A DNA stretch of 7,434 nucleotides from Candidatus Omnitrophota bacterium (lineage in GTDB: Bacteria; Omnitrophota; Gorgyraeia; Zapsychrales; Zapsychraceae): assembly GCA_020430005.1 (NCBI GenBank), contig JAGQKQ010000085.1:1-7434 (forward strand). Reading direction: 5' to 3'. Shown one piece after another: positions 1 to 6,456 of the stretch. Below the pieces are notes generated by a model. That model did no database searches and was not told the origin of the DNA. It saw only the letters and a program-made list of their open reading frames with translations. The position numbers were made by a program, and so were the translations under genes. Positions within the stretch are counted from its first letter, which is position 1; each line of letters starts with the position of its first letter.

Positions 1-699
1 ACCCTGCAAGCGGCCATTACTGATAAAACAAAACTTCTTATTCTTAATTCTCCGTCTAATCCAACCGGAATGCTTTATACAAAAGAAGAGCTGAAGCCGA
101 TTGCAGACATTTGTGTTAAGAATAATATCTTTGTTCTTAGTGATGAGATTTATGAAAAATTAATTTTTGATACCGATGAATATACATCGATCGCGTCTTT
201 AGGAAAAGATATCTATGATTTAACGGTCACCGTTAATGGAGTTTCCAAGGCCTACTCGATGACCGGGTGGCGTATCGGATATGCGGCCGGTCCTCAGCCA
301 ATTATGGATTATGTTAAGAAGTTCCAAGATCACTCAACATCTAATCCATCATCCATTTCCCAAGCTGCGGCTTTACAGGCCTTAAATGAACCGGAAGAAA
401 AAGTTCGTGCCATGAGAGATATTTTTAAAGAGCGCAGAGATTTAATTACTTCATTATTTGACGAAATTCCTGAAATTAGTTATATTAAGCCACAGGGCGC
501 TTTTTATTTATTTTGTGATTTTTCTAATTTATGCGACTCGTTTGAAATCGCCAAGAGAATTATTGAAGAGGTTAACGTTGCGATTATCCCTGGCGAAGGT
601 TTCGGCGCCCCGGGTTTCATGCGTATCAGTTACGCGACGTCCGATGAGCGGATCCGTGAAGGTGTAAAGCGGATTGCTCAGTGGATCAAACAAAAATAA
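1..699 (+). CDS. Aspartate-type aminotransferase (class I, PLP-dependent), 5'-truncated by window edge
   Basis: The frame is open from base 1, so the true start lies upstream; 232 codons are present of a family normally near 390-400 residues. Seen: the NSPSNPTG motif (codons 46-69; its second Asn, N58-60, matches the Asn that contacts PLP and substrate); DEIYEKL, with the PLP-pyridine Asp at codon 142-144 and Tyr at 151-153; SKAYSMTGWRIGY with the Schiff-base Lys at codon 247-249; and the C-terminal FMRISYATS segment, whose Arg (622-624) should bind the substrate alpha-carboxylate. These are hallmarks of fold-type I aminotransferases of the aspartate (I-gamma/1b) subgroup, which transfer amino groups between aspartate or related amino acids and 2-oxoglutarate in the cytoplasm. 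Exact substrate (aspartate, prephenate, aromatic) cannot be fixed because the N-terminal specificity region is missing. It ends with TAA, 30 nt before pilT, with no terminator between, so cotranscription is possible. Confidence 0.93.
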   Translation, partial: TLQAAITDKTKLLILNSPSNPTGMLYTKEELKPIADICVKNNIFVLSDEIYEKLIFDTDEYTSIASLGKDIYDLTVTVNGVSKAYSMTGWRIGYAAGPQPIMDYVKKFQDHSTSNPSSISQAAALQALNEPEEKVRAMRDIFKERRDLITSLFDEIPEISYIKPQGAFYLFCDFSNLCDSFEIAKRIIEEVNVAIIPGEGFGAPGFMRISYATSDERIREGVKRIAQWIKQK

Positions 700-716
700 C
701 GTTAACATTCTTTAAT

Positions 717-729
717 AAGGAGATCTCCA
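717..729 (+). promoter_or_regulatory. Ribosome binding site that fixes the GTG start of pilT
   Basis: AAGGAGA at 717-723 is a near-perfect Shine-Dalgarno sequence, followed by a 6-nt spacer and GTG at 730. No in-frame ATG gives a better start. The encoded N-terminus, which reaches the conserved ASDLHL motif at residue 15, has the length usual for PilT. This supports the GTG. Confidence 0.8.
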
Positions 730-1791
730 GTGGATCTTAAAGAATATCTCAAAGCCTGCGTTGAAAAACGCGCTTCAGATTTGCACCTTACAGAAAACAG
801 CCCTCCAATCTTACGTATTGATGGAAAACTTATTATCACAGATTTTCCTTCTTTAACGCGGGACGATTTAAAACGCACAATTTACAGTATTCTCTCTGAT
901 CTTCAGAAAGAAAAGTTTGAACGTGACAAAGAGCTCGATTTTTCTTTGGCCTTGGAAGGTTTGGAACGATTTCGTGTTAACGTCCACGTCCAAAAGGGTT
1001 CTGTTGAGGCGGCTTTTCGTCGGATTCCGTTATATGTTCCATCGATTACGGAGTTGGGTTTGCCACCAGCGATTACGGAATTTGCGCGTAAACCAAGCGG
1101 ACTGGTTTTAGTTACCGGACCAACGGGTTCTGGTAAAACAACCACACTGGCCGCGATGGTAAATCTTATCAATTCGGAACGGGCCTGTATGATTATTTCC
1201 ATTGAGGACCCGATCGAATATGTTCACAAGAATAACAAAGCTGTTATCAAACAGCGTGAAGTTTATAGTGATACCCATAGCTTTTCCGAATCTCTAAAGC
1301 GATGTCTGCGTCAGGATCCGGACGTTATTATCGTCGGGGAGATGCGGGATTTGGAAACCATTTCAACAGCGCTGACTGCCGCTGAAACCGGTCACCTTGT
1401 TTTGGCCACATTGCACACCCCGGATGCCGCTCAGACGGTTGAACGTATTATTGACGTTTTCCCGGCTCATCAGCAGCAACAGGTCAGGTTGCAGCTTTCC
1501 GCTTGTCTTCAGGGAATTTCTTCCCAGACGCTTCTTCCGCGTGCGGATGGAGAAGGTCGTGTTATGGCTTCCGAAGTATTGGTGGCCACACCAGCGGTAC
1601 GAAACTTGATCCGTGAACAGGCTGTGGAACAAATTCCGACAGCTATTCAAACAGGTATCCAATTTGGTATGCATACCAAGGATATGTCCTTGAAAGTACT
1701 ATATGAAGAAGGCCTGGTTACATACGAAGATGCTTTCGCCCAAGTAACAAACGCAGAGGAATTCAAACAACTTCTTAACCGTCAGGATTAA
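730..1791 (+). CDS. pilT: Type IV pilus retraction ATPase PilT
   Basis: 353 residues, close to the usual length of about 345. In order: an N-terminal PAS-like region with ASDLHL (15-20) and ILRIDGKL (27-34); Walker A GPTGSGKT (130-137); the Asp box SIEDPIEYVH (157-166); Walker B region DVIIVGEMRD (198-207); the His box GHLVLATLHT (221-230); and, near the C-terminus, AVRNLIRE (289-296). That last segment corresponds to the AIRNLIRE motif of PilT that is needed for retraction, and helps separate PilT from PilB-type extension ATPases. The family forms cytoplasmic hexamers at the base of the type IV pilus and powers pilin disassembly (twitching, adhesion, DNA uptake). Start is GTG with a strong RBS. 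No pilB, pilC, pilU or pilin lies in the window, so its partners must be encoded elsewhere. The next gene starts 2 nt after its stop. A PilU-like paralogue role cannot be excluded, but every ATPase motif is intact. Confidence 0.95.
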   Translation: MDLKEYLKACVEKRASDLHLTENSPPILRIDGKLIITDFPSLTRDDLKRTIYSILSDLQKEKFERDKELDFSLALEGLERFRVNVHVQKGSVEAAFRRIPLYVPSITELGLPPAITEFARKPSGLVLVTGPTGSGKTTTLAAMVNLINSERACMIISIEDPIEYVHKNNKAVIKQREVYSDTHSFSESLKRCLRQDPDVIIVGEMRDLETISTALTAAETGHLVLATLHTPDAAQTVERIIDVFPAHQQQQVRLQLSACLQGISSQTLLPRADGEGRVMASEVLVATPAVRNLIREQAVEQIPTAIQTGIQFGMHTKDMSLKVLYEEGLVTYEDAFAQVTNAEEFKQLLNRQD

Positions 1792-1793
1792 AA

Positions 1794-3011
1794 ATGTCAA
1801 ACCAGAATATTGAGACAGCTAAAGAGAAATTCCAAAAATTAATTGAAGAACAATTAAACCGTATTGAACAGATGAAGCAAGGCAGCGACTGGCTTGACTT
1901 TTCATCTTTAAAGCCGATTATTATCGGATCATGCTGGGGAGATGGTATTGGAGAAGTCATTTCCAAACACGCTCAGTATGTGTTAACAGAGGTCCTTAAA
2001 AAAGAATCAGAAGAAGGTAAGATTCAAATTAAGGATATCGCCGGATTAACGATTGAAAACCGCGCAAAACATAATGCGGCAATTCCGGAAGATGTGCTTG
2101 AAGAATTAAAGGCCTGTCATGTTATCCTAAAAGGCCCGACGACAACTCCGCAAGCCGGTGATGAATGGCCGAATATTGAAAGTGCTAATGTGGCGATGCG
2201 TCGTTATTTAGATCTTTTCGCTAACGTGCGCCCGGTCAAAATTCCGCAGGAAGGTGTAGACTGGACGTTCTTCCGTGAAAACACAGAAGGGGCTTACGTT
2301 CTGGGTTCCAAGGGGATGGACATTGGTGAAGATCTCAGTTTCGATTTTAAAGTTATTACAGAACAAGGCGCGGAGCGTATTATCCGTATGGCTTTTGAAT
2401 ATGCGAAAAAGAACGGTAAGCAACGTGTCACTGTTGTCACAAAATCGAATGTTGTCAAAACAACTGATGGTCGTTTCTCCCGTGTGGCCAAACGGATCGC
2501 TCAAGAATATAAAGGTATTGAATGTGATGAATGGTATATCGATATTATGACCGCGAAGCTGATTGATCCGGCACGTCGTAAAGATTTCCAAGTGATGGTC
2601 ATGCCGAATTTGTATGGAGATATCCTGACGGATGAAGCCGCGCAATTACAGGGTGGTGTTGGGACAGCCGGCAGTGCGAATATCGGAAAACGATGGGCCA
2701 TGTTTGAAGCTATTCATGGAAGCGCACCGCGTATGGTCAAGGAAGGCCGGGCGCAATATGCCGACCCGTCTTCTATGATTCGTGCTTGCGCCATGTTGAT
2801 GCGCCATATCGGTTATGTGGCAGAAGCGGAAAAAGTGGAGATGGCTTTGGAGGTCTGTGGTCAGTTTGAGAAAAAAGTGACTATCACAGGACGTGACAGC
2901 GGAGCGACTGGCCAGGAATACACGGATTACTTGTTGAGTTGGGTTAATAATTCTCAACTTAAAAGCCGTTGGGAAGAGGAAGTCAATAAACTGGCCTCAT
3001 CATCAGCCTAA
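1794..3011 (+). CDS. icd: Isocitrate dehydrogenase (isocitrate/isopropylmalate dehydrogenase family), cofactor preference unclear
   Basis: 405 residues. Residues 1-40 form a charged helical extension; the dehydrogenase fold starts at PIIIGSCWGDGIG (41-53). Aligning by eye with E. coli Icd, the isocitrate ligands are retained: S130, N132 and R136 (E. coli S113, N115, R119), R146 (R129) in VRPVK, R161 and Y168 in RENTEGAY (R153, Y160) and K217 (K230). D276 and D280 in NLYGDILTDEAAQ match the metal-binding aspartates. The Ser/Asn pair argues for isocitrate over isopropylmalate. Expected reaction: oxidative decarboxylation of isocitrate to 2-oxoglutarate in the TCA cycle or glutamate supply. In the nucleotide loop after HGSAP (308-312) come R313-M314, where NADP enzymes usually have Lys-Tyr and NAD enzymes Asp-Ile, so the cofactor is not predicted. 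ATG has AGGA (1784-1787) 6 nt upstream, inside the end of pilT, so coupling to pilT is likely. A strong terminator follows. A related beta-decarboxylating dehydrogenase (homoisocitrate-type) is the alternative. Confidence 0.85.
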   Translation: MSNQNIETAKEKFQKLIEEQLNRIEQMKQGSDWLDFSSLKPIIIGSCWGDGIGEVISKHAQYVLTEVLKKESEEGKIQIKDIAGLTIENRAKHNAAIPEDVLEELKACHVILKGPTTTPQAGDEWPNIESANVAMRRYLDLFANVRPVKIPQEGVDWTFFRENTEGAYVLGSKGMDIGEDLSFDFKVITEQGAERIIRMAFEYAKKNGKQRVTVVTKSNVVKTTDGRFSRVAKRIAQEYKGIECDEWYIDIMTAKLIDPARRKDFQVMVMPNLYGDILTDEAAQLQGGVGTAGSANIGKRWAMFEAIHGSAPRMVKEGRAQYADPSSMIRACAMLMRHIGYVAEAEKVEMALEVCGQFEKKVTITGRDSGATGQEYTDYLLSWVNNSQLKSRWEEEVNKLASSSA

Positions 3012-3034
3012 ATATATTAAAAATCAAAAAATAG

Positions 3035-3082
3035 TTAATCCCCGCCGCTTGTTTCACAAGCAAACCGCGGGGATTAATTTTT
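3035..3082 (+). terminator. Rho-independent terminator after the isocitrate dehydrogenase gene
   Basis: An 11-bp perfect stem, TTAATCCCCGC (3035-3045) with its reverse complement (3067-3077), carries a second 6-bp stem GCTTGT/ACAAGC (3047-3052 with 3056-3061) with a TTC loop. An asymmetric internal loop (C3046 against 3062-3066) separates the two. Five T residues (3078-3082) follow directly. GC-rich core plus T-tract is typical of intrinsic termination. The hairpin ends only 12 nt before the lipB ATG, so lipB needs read-through, a promoter inside or upstream of the hairpin, or an almost leaderless start. Confidence 0.88.
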
Positions 3083-3094
3083 AGAGCATTTGTC

Positions 3095-3733
3095 ATGCGA
3101 GATTGCCGGATACGAGACTTAGGACTGATTGAATATCAAGATGCGTATGAAATTCAGAAGGAATACGCGGCAAAAGTGGCTGATGGGCATCCGGATACAC
3201 TTCTTTTTTGCGAACACCCAACTGTTTTAACGCTGGGACGTATGACCAAGAAAGACAGTATCTTGTGGAGTTCACAGGAGCTGGAAAAGAATAATGTTCA
3301 GGTTCTTCCTATTGACCGCGGTGGAGATGTCACCCTTCATGCCCCGGGACAGTTGGTCGTCTATTCCATTTTTGATTTGAATTATCACGGTAAAAACCTG
3401 CATGAATACCTTCGAAATTTAGAGCAAGTTGGAATTGCATTATTGGACGGTTTTGATATAGTGGCTAATAGGCACCCCGAACAGACAGGCGTCTGGATTA
3501 AGCATAAAAAGATTATGTCTATCGGCATAGGTGTACGTAAGTGGGTGTCTTATCATGGCATTGGTCTTAACGTAAATACGGATCTGGATTATTTTTCCAT
3601 GATCCGTCCTTGTGGGTTGAACGTAACTATGACATCCATGGCCAAAATTAAAGGGGAACCGGTCAGTATGGATGAGGTCAAAGAAAAACTCATTTCCGTG
3701 TTCAGCCAAATTTTTGAATTGAAGATAATCTAG
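3095..3733 (+). CDS. lipB: Lipoyl(octanoyl) transferase LipB
   Basis: 212 residues, normal for LipB. It transfers octanoate from octanoyl-acyl carrier protein to the target lysine of lipoyl domains, forming a thioester intermediate on a catalytic Cys; LipA then inserts the sulfurs. Seen: HPTVLTLGR (41-49); the core RGGDVTLHAPGQLVVY (75-90), the most conserved LipB signature; TGVWI (131-135); K139 in KKIMSIG, matching the catalytic Lys (E. coli K135); YHGIGLNVN (153-161); and IRPCGL, with C173 as the catalytic Cys (E. coli C169). The ATG at 3095 has only a weak SD-like AGAG (3083-3086) and sits directly behind a terminator hairpin. Downstream lie a small membrane protein and a free-standing lipoyl domain, which is a plausible substrate. 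lipA is not in the window. Confidence 0.96.
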   Translation: MRDCRIRDLGLIEYQDAYEIQKEYAAKVADGHPDTLLFCEHPTVLTLGRMTKKDSILWSSQELEKNNVQVLPIDRGGDVTLHAPGQLVVYSIFDLNYHGKNLHEYLRNLEQVGIALLDGFDIVANRHPEQTGVWIKHKKIMSIGIGVRKWVSYHGIGLNVNTDLDYFSMIRPCGLNVTMTSMAKIKGEPVSMDEVKEKLISVFSQIFELKII

Positions 3734-3744
3734 GCAGGCTTTGA

Positions 3745-4170
3745 ATGGGTTTCATTATCTTTGGCGCATTTTTCTTTTTTAATATTTCGATTATTGTTTC
3801 TTTATGTGTCTGGATTGCGACGATTGCGAAGAAAAATAATGGCAACCCCATAGGCTGGGTGTTGTTGACAATTTTTTCCTGGCCCATCGGTTGTTTGGCA
3901 GCAGGTATTCGGTTTAAGAACAAGCTGTTGATGTTCGTTGGAATAGGAGTCTTTGCGATAATACCCCTTATGATTGTTTTGCTAGTCGCTTTGCAAACAT
4001 ACAGCCAACGCACTTTAAGCTACAGGGTTAAAGATGCGCAAGAATATCTCGAACAGCAGCAGGCAGATTCTGAATCAATGACATATGAGCCGTACTATTT
4101 AAACGCCATAGATCACGAAAAAGAAATAAACCGTGGCGTGGAAACAGATTTAAACGAGTCGACAGAGTAA
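3745..4170 (+). CDS. Small membrane protein of unknown function, three predicted transmembrane helices
   Basis: 141 residues; I do not recognise the family. Hydropathy by eye gives three membrane segments: about 3-27 (very Phe/Ile-rich), 36-54 (GWVLLTIFSWPIGCLAAGI) and 61-84. KK (29-30) with NNGN, and RFKNK (56-60), form the short basic or polar loops. The C-terminal tail (about 85-141) is hydrophilic and acidic, Gln/Glu-rich (YLEQQQADSE), with no cysteine pair or catalytic motif apparent. It starts 11 nt after the lipB stop, with CAGG (3735-3738) as a modest SD, and ends 14 nt before the lipoyl-domain gene. This makes it the middle gene of a probable three-gene unit. That placement could mean it anchors or assists a lipoylated partner, but nothing in the sequence shows this. 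Codon use and spacing look like a real gene. Confidence 0.72.
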   Translation: MGFIIFGAFFFFNISIIVSLCVWIATIAKKNNGNPIGWVLLTIFSWPIGCLAAGIRFKNKLLMFVGIGVFAIIPLMIVLLVALQTYSQRTLSYRVKDAQEYLEQQQADSESMTYEPYYLNAIDHEKEINRGVETDLNESTE

Positions 4171-4171
4171 T

Positions 4172-4184
4172 AAAGGGAGACAGC
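4172..4184 (+). promoter_or_regulatory. Strong ribosome binding site for the solo lipoyl-domain gene
   Basis: AAAGGGAG at 4172-4179 precedes the ATG at 4185 with a 5-nt spacer. Among the better Shine-Dalgarno sequences in the window, it supports this ATG as a genuine, independently initiated start rather than an internal piece of a longer E2 protein. Confidence 0.72.
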
Positions 4185-4415
4185 ATGGGAAAGATTACAT
4201 TGCCTGAGCTGGGCGAGGGCATTACAAAAGCAACTGTGGCGTGTTGGCATGTGAAAACCGGAGACGCGGTTAAAAAAGATGATGATCTGGTTGAACTTGT
4301 GACGGACAAAGCCACGTTTAATGTTCCGGCTGATGGTGATGGAACGGTTAAAGAAATTTATGTGGAAGAAGGAAAAGAGGCGGACGTTGGTTCTGTTTTA
4401 GCCGTTATTGAGTAA
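4185..4415 (+). CDS. Free-standing lipoyl-domain protein (2-oxoacid dehydrogenase E2-type)
   Basis: 76 residues, the size of exactly one lipoyl domain. Seen: ITLPELGEGI (4-13), then ATVACWHVKTGDAVKKDDDLVELVTDKATFNVPA (16-49), with K42 in TDKA at the hairpin tip as the expected lipoylated lysine, then GTVKEIYVEEGKEADVGSVLAVIE to the C-terminus. The LPELGEGI start and TDKA context match E2 subunits of pyruvate/2-oxoacid dehydrogenases rather than GcvH or biotin carriers, which carry MKM or a longer fold. No E3-binding domain or acyltransferase core follows: a TAA at 4413 is followed by another gene with its own RBS, and no leftover E2 sequence is visible. It lies two genes after lipB, so it is a likely LipB substrate and may act as a soluble swinging-arm carrier for a complex encoded elsewhere. 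Biotinylation instead of lipoylation is less likely. Confidence 0.9.
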   Translation: MGKITLPELGEGITKATVACWHVKTGDAVKKDDDLVELVTDKATFNVPADGDGTVKEIYVEEGKEADVGSVLAVIE

Positions 4416-4424
4416 GGATATCTA

Positions 4425-5606
4425 ATGACACCCGAAGAAAAAAGACGAATTCTCTTAATGTATATCACCAAGGTTTCCGGACACCGTCAGGCGACGGTGG
4501 CTGTTCAGCAGGCCTTGAAAAAAATGCATCCATCCCTTGAAGCCCCGATGGTGAACGGTTTTGGTCATACCTACCCCATTTTGGAAAAGGTCGTTAACCA
4601 TGCGTATATGAGTGTGATTAAAAGCACGCCGTTTGTCTGGGATTATATGTATGATAATCCAAAGCTGGTTAAAAATTCCCAGTCGATTAAACAGTTTCTT
4701 CATAAAAGCAGTCATGAAAAAATGGAACGGCTTTTTGAGCGGCACAATCCCGATACGGTTGTGTGCACGCAGGCATTTCCCTGCGGTATGGTAGCGGACT
4801 ATAAAATGTCCAAAAAACTGGATACAACCATTATCGGTGTTCTGACCGATTTTGCACCACACTCATTTTGGATTAATGAAGGGGTCGACTATTATGTGGT
4901 CCCTTCCTTAGAGGCTAAAGAGCGGTTTATCAAAAAAGGTGTTCCCGCCGATGCGATTAAAGTATACGGCATTCCGATTCGTACCAAGTTTTCTGTTCAG
5001 TTAAATCGTAACCCTATCGCTGAGAAGATGGGGCTGGATCCTGATGTCCCGACAGTTTTGATTATGGGAGGGGGGCAAGGTTTAGGACCGATTAAGAAAA
5101 TTGTCAAATCTCTTATGAAAGTGAAACTTAATTTCCAGATGGTTGTTCTGGCCGGAGTTAATAAAAAGGTTGTTACAAATCTGCAAAAAGAGGTTAAGAA
5201 AACCGAAAAGAAAATCCTCGTCTTTGAATTCGCGACGAATGTCGATGAATTAATGGAATTGGCGGCATTAATCATTACCAAGCCCGGAGGAATCACCACC
5301 GCGGAGAGTTTGGCCAAAGGATTACCGATGGTTATTGTGGACCCTCTTCCTGGACAAGAGATGCGCAATACGGATTTTCTGATTAAAAAGGGAATTGGAG
5401 TGCGGATTGACCAGACCAAAGATGTTGGCGAAGAGGTTGAGCTTTTATTGAGATCGCCGAACAAACTGGCTGAAATGAGCCGTGCCGCTTATGAAAATGC
5501 CAGACCGCATGCCACGCTGGACGTCGCGAAACTGATTCTCAATCAGAGCGATGACAGGATCGAAACAGATCCAAACGAGTTTTTGCAATTCGAAAACTAT
5601 GTTTAG
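4425..5606 (+). CDS. GT28-family glycosyltransferase, UgtP / MGDG-synthase-like (probable diacylglycerol glycosyltransferase)
   Basis: 393 residues in a two-domain GT-B layout. The N-terminal half resembles the MGDG-synthase N-terminal domain: VSGHRQATVAVQQAL (17-31) is the acceptor-side glycine/histidine loop, and VLTDFAPHSFWINEGVDYYVVPSLEAKE (139-166) followed by VYGIPIRTKF (180-189) closely resembles the TDF...GIPI segment of Bacillus UgtP. The C-terminal half is GT28-like: MGGGQGLGPI (214-223), then TKPGGITTAESLAKGLP (285-301) and PGQEMRN (309-315), the nucleotide-sugar binding region. The family transfers glucose or galactose from UDP-sugar to diacylglycerol at the inner face of the cytoplasmic membrane; MurG is a distant relative. 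No signal peptide or membrane helix is evident, fitting a peripheral enzyme. ATG has TAAGGA (4413-4418), partly inside the previous stop codon. Its 3' end overlaps the acyltransferase start by 8 nt. Sugar and acceptor are not fixed by sequence. Confidence 0.85.
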   Translation: MTPEEKRRILLMYITKVSGHRQATVAVQQALKKMHPSLEAPMVNGFGHTYPILEKVVNHAYMSVIKSTPFVWDYMYDNPKLVKNSQSIKQFLHKSSHEKMERLFERHNPDTVVCTQAFPCGMVADYKMSKKLDTTIIGVLTDFAPHSFWINEGVDYYVVPSLEAKERFIKKGVPADAIKVYGIPIRTKFSVQLNRNPIAEKMGLDPDVPTVLIMGGGQGLGPIKKIVKSLMKVKLNFQMVVLAGVNKKVVTNLQKEVKKTEKKILVFEFATNVDELMELAALIITKPGGITTAESLAKGLPMVIVDPLPGQEMRNTDFLIKKGIGVRIDQTKDVGEEVELLLRSPNKLAEMSRAAYENARPHATLDVAKLILNQSDDRIETDPNEFLQFENYV

Positions 5607-6456
5607 ATATGCATTATACAAGATAGCCATTTTCATTACCCGCCGGCTGTCGTTAAGGGCTTCTTTAAAATTTGCCGAGGCTTTATCCGATCTTCAATAT
5701 TTTTTTTCACGGAAAGACCGCAAGACGGTTTACGCTAATTTACAGGAAATTCTGAAAAAAGAAGAAGTTTCTTTTGAAACCAGAGAAGTGTTTCGCCATT
5801 TCGGCCGGTATCTTGTTGAATTCTTTCGTATGGAGCCCTGTGTCAATAAGGAATTTATTCAAGAACATGTTGTCGTACGCAATGAACACTATATCAAAGA
5901 TGTTCTGCAAAAGGGACGCGGCGGAATCTTTCTAACCGCGCATATTGGGAACTGGGAACTAGGCGCGGCGGTTTTGTCGCTCTTGGGCTATCCGATTACC
6001 GTTGTTGCCTTGCCGCATAAACATCCCAAGATTAATGATTTCTTTAACCGACAGCGTCGGATAAAAGGGTTGGATGTCGTGGCTACCGATAAGGCCATCG
6101 ATAAATGTACGGATGCACTGCAGAGAAACGAATTTATTGCCGTGGCCGGTGAAAGGGCGTTTGGAGCAAAGGGGGAATGGATTGATTTTCTGGGGCGTCA
6201 GGTTTTGATTCCCAACGGCCCCGCTCTTTTTGCAATGAAGACGGGCGCCTTTATTATTCCATCTTTCCTAATCCGGCAGGGGAATGGTCAGTTTGAGTTC
6301 TTTATTGATAAACCGATTGACCCGCAGACCGTTCAGGGTAACACAACAAAGGAAAAAAAGCAGAACATCATGAAACAATATGTCGTCTGTATGGAAAACA
6401 TGATTCAACAATATCCTTCCCAGTGGCTGATGTTTAGAGAATACGGTACAGAATGA
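5599..6456 (+). CDS. LpxL/HtrB-family lysophospholipid / lipid A acyltransferase
   Basis: 285 residues from the chosen ATG. The family uses acyl-ACP to acylate lipid A precursors or other glycolipids at the inner membrane. Seen: an N-terminal hydrophobic or amphipathic helix (2-14); ILTAH-like GGIFLTAHIGNWELGAA (108-124), containing the catalytic HX4E pair H115/E120; VVALPHKHPKINDFFNRQR (135-153); PNGPALFAMKTGAFIIPSFLIR (205-226), the typical G..A.tGA..P segment; and a C-terminal YPSQWLMFREYG, equivalent to the YPEQW ending of LpxL. A longer start at 5551 would add 16 hydrophilic residues inside the upstream gene. I prefer 5599 because the family helix begins there; no good SD precedes either. 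The ATG overlaps the end of the glycosyltransferase gene by 8 nt, and the stop overlaps the next gene as ATGA, implying translational coupling. Whether the acceptor is lipid A or the neighbour's glycolipid is open. Confidence 0.88.
   Translation: MFRYALYKIAIFITRRLSLRASLKFAEALSDLQYFFSRKDRKTVYANLQEILKKEEVSFETREVFRHFGRYLVEFFRMEPCVNKEFIQEHVVVRNEHYIKDVLQKGRGGIFLTAHIGNWELGAAVLSLLGYPITVVALPHKHPKINDFFNRQRRIKGLDVVATDKAIDKCTDALQRNEFIAVAGERAFGAKGEWIDFLGRQVLIPNGPALFAMKTGAFIIPSFLIRQGNGQFEFFIDKPIDPQTVQGNTTKEKKQNIMKQYVVCMENMIQQYPSQWLMFREYGTE

Noticed and set aside
2208..2645. 145-codon open frame on the minus strand inside the isocitrate dehydrogenase gene
   Set aside because: It is antisense to a well-conserved enzyme, its translation has no recognisable motif, and it lies wholly inside the plus-strand gene. 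It is a shadow frame.
4416..4424. Possible frameshift or nonsense mutation truncating a full-length E2 protein after the lipoyl domain
   Set aside because: The sequence after the TAA opens at once into a different, complete glycosyltransferase gene with its own SD. No E3-binding or acyltransferase domain is seen in any frame nearby.
4997..5464. 155-codon open frame on the minus strand inside the GT28 glycosyltransferase gene
   Set aside because: It is antisense to the conserved sugar-nucleotide domain, and its Ser/Thr/Pro-rich translation is typical of a reversed coding frame.
5551..5598. Longer start for the LpxL-like acyltransferase at ATG 5551
   Set aside because: The extra 16 residues are hydrophilic, unlike the family N-terminus, and lie inside the conserved reading frame of the upstream gene. 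ATG 5599 begins directly at the membrane-associated helix. Neither start has a strong SD, so some doubt remains.
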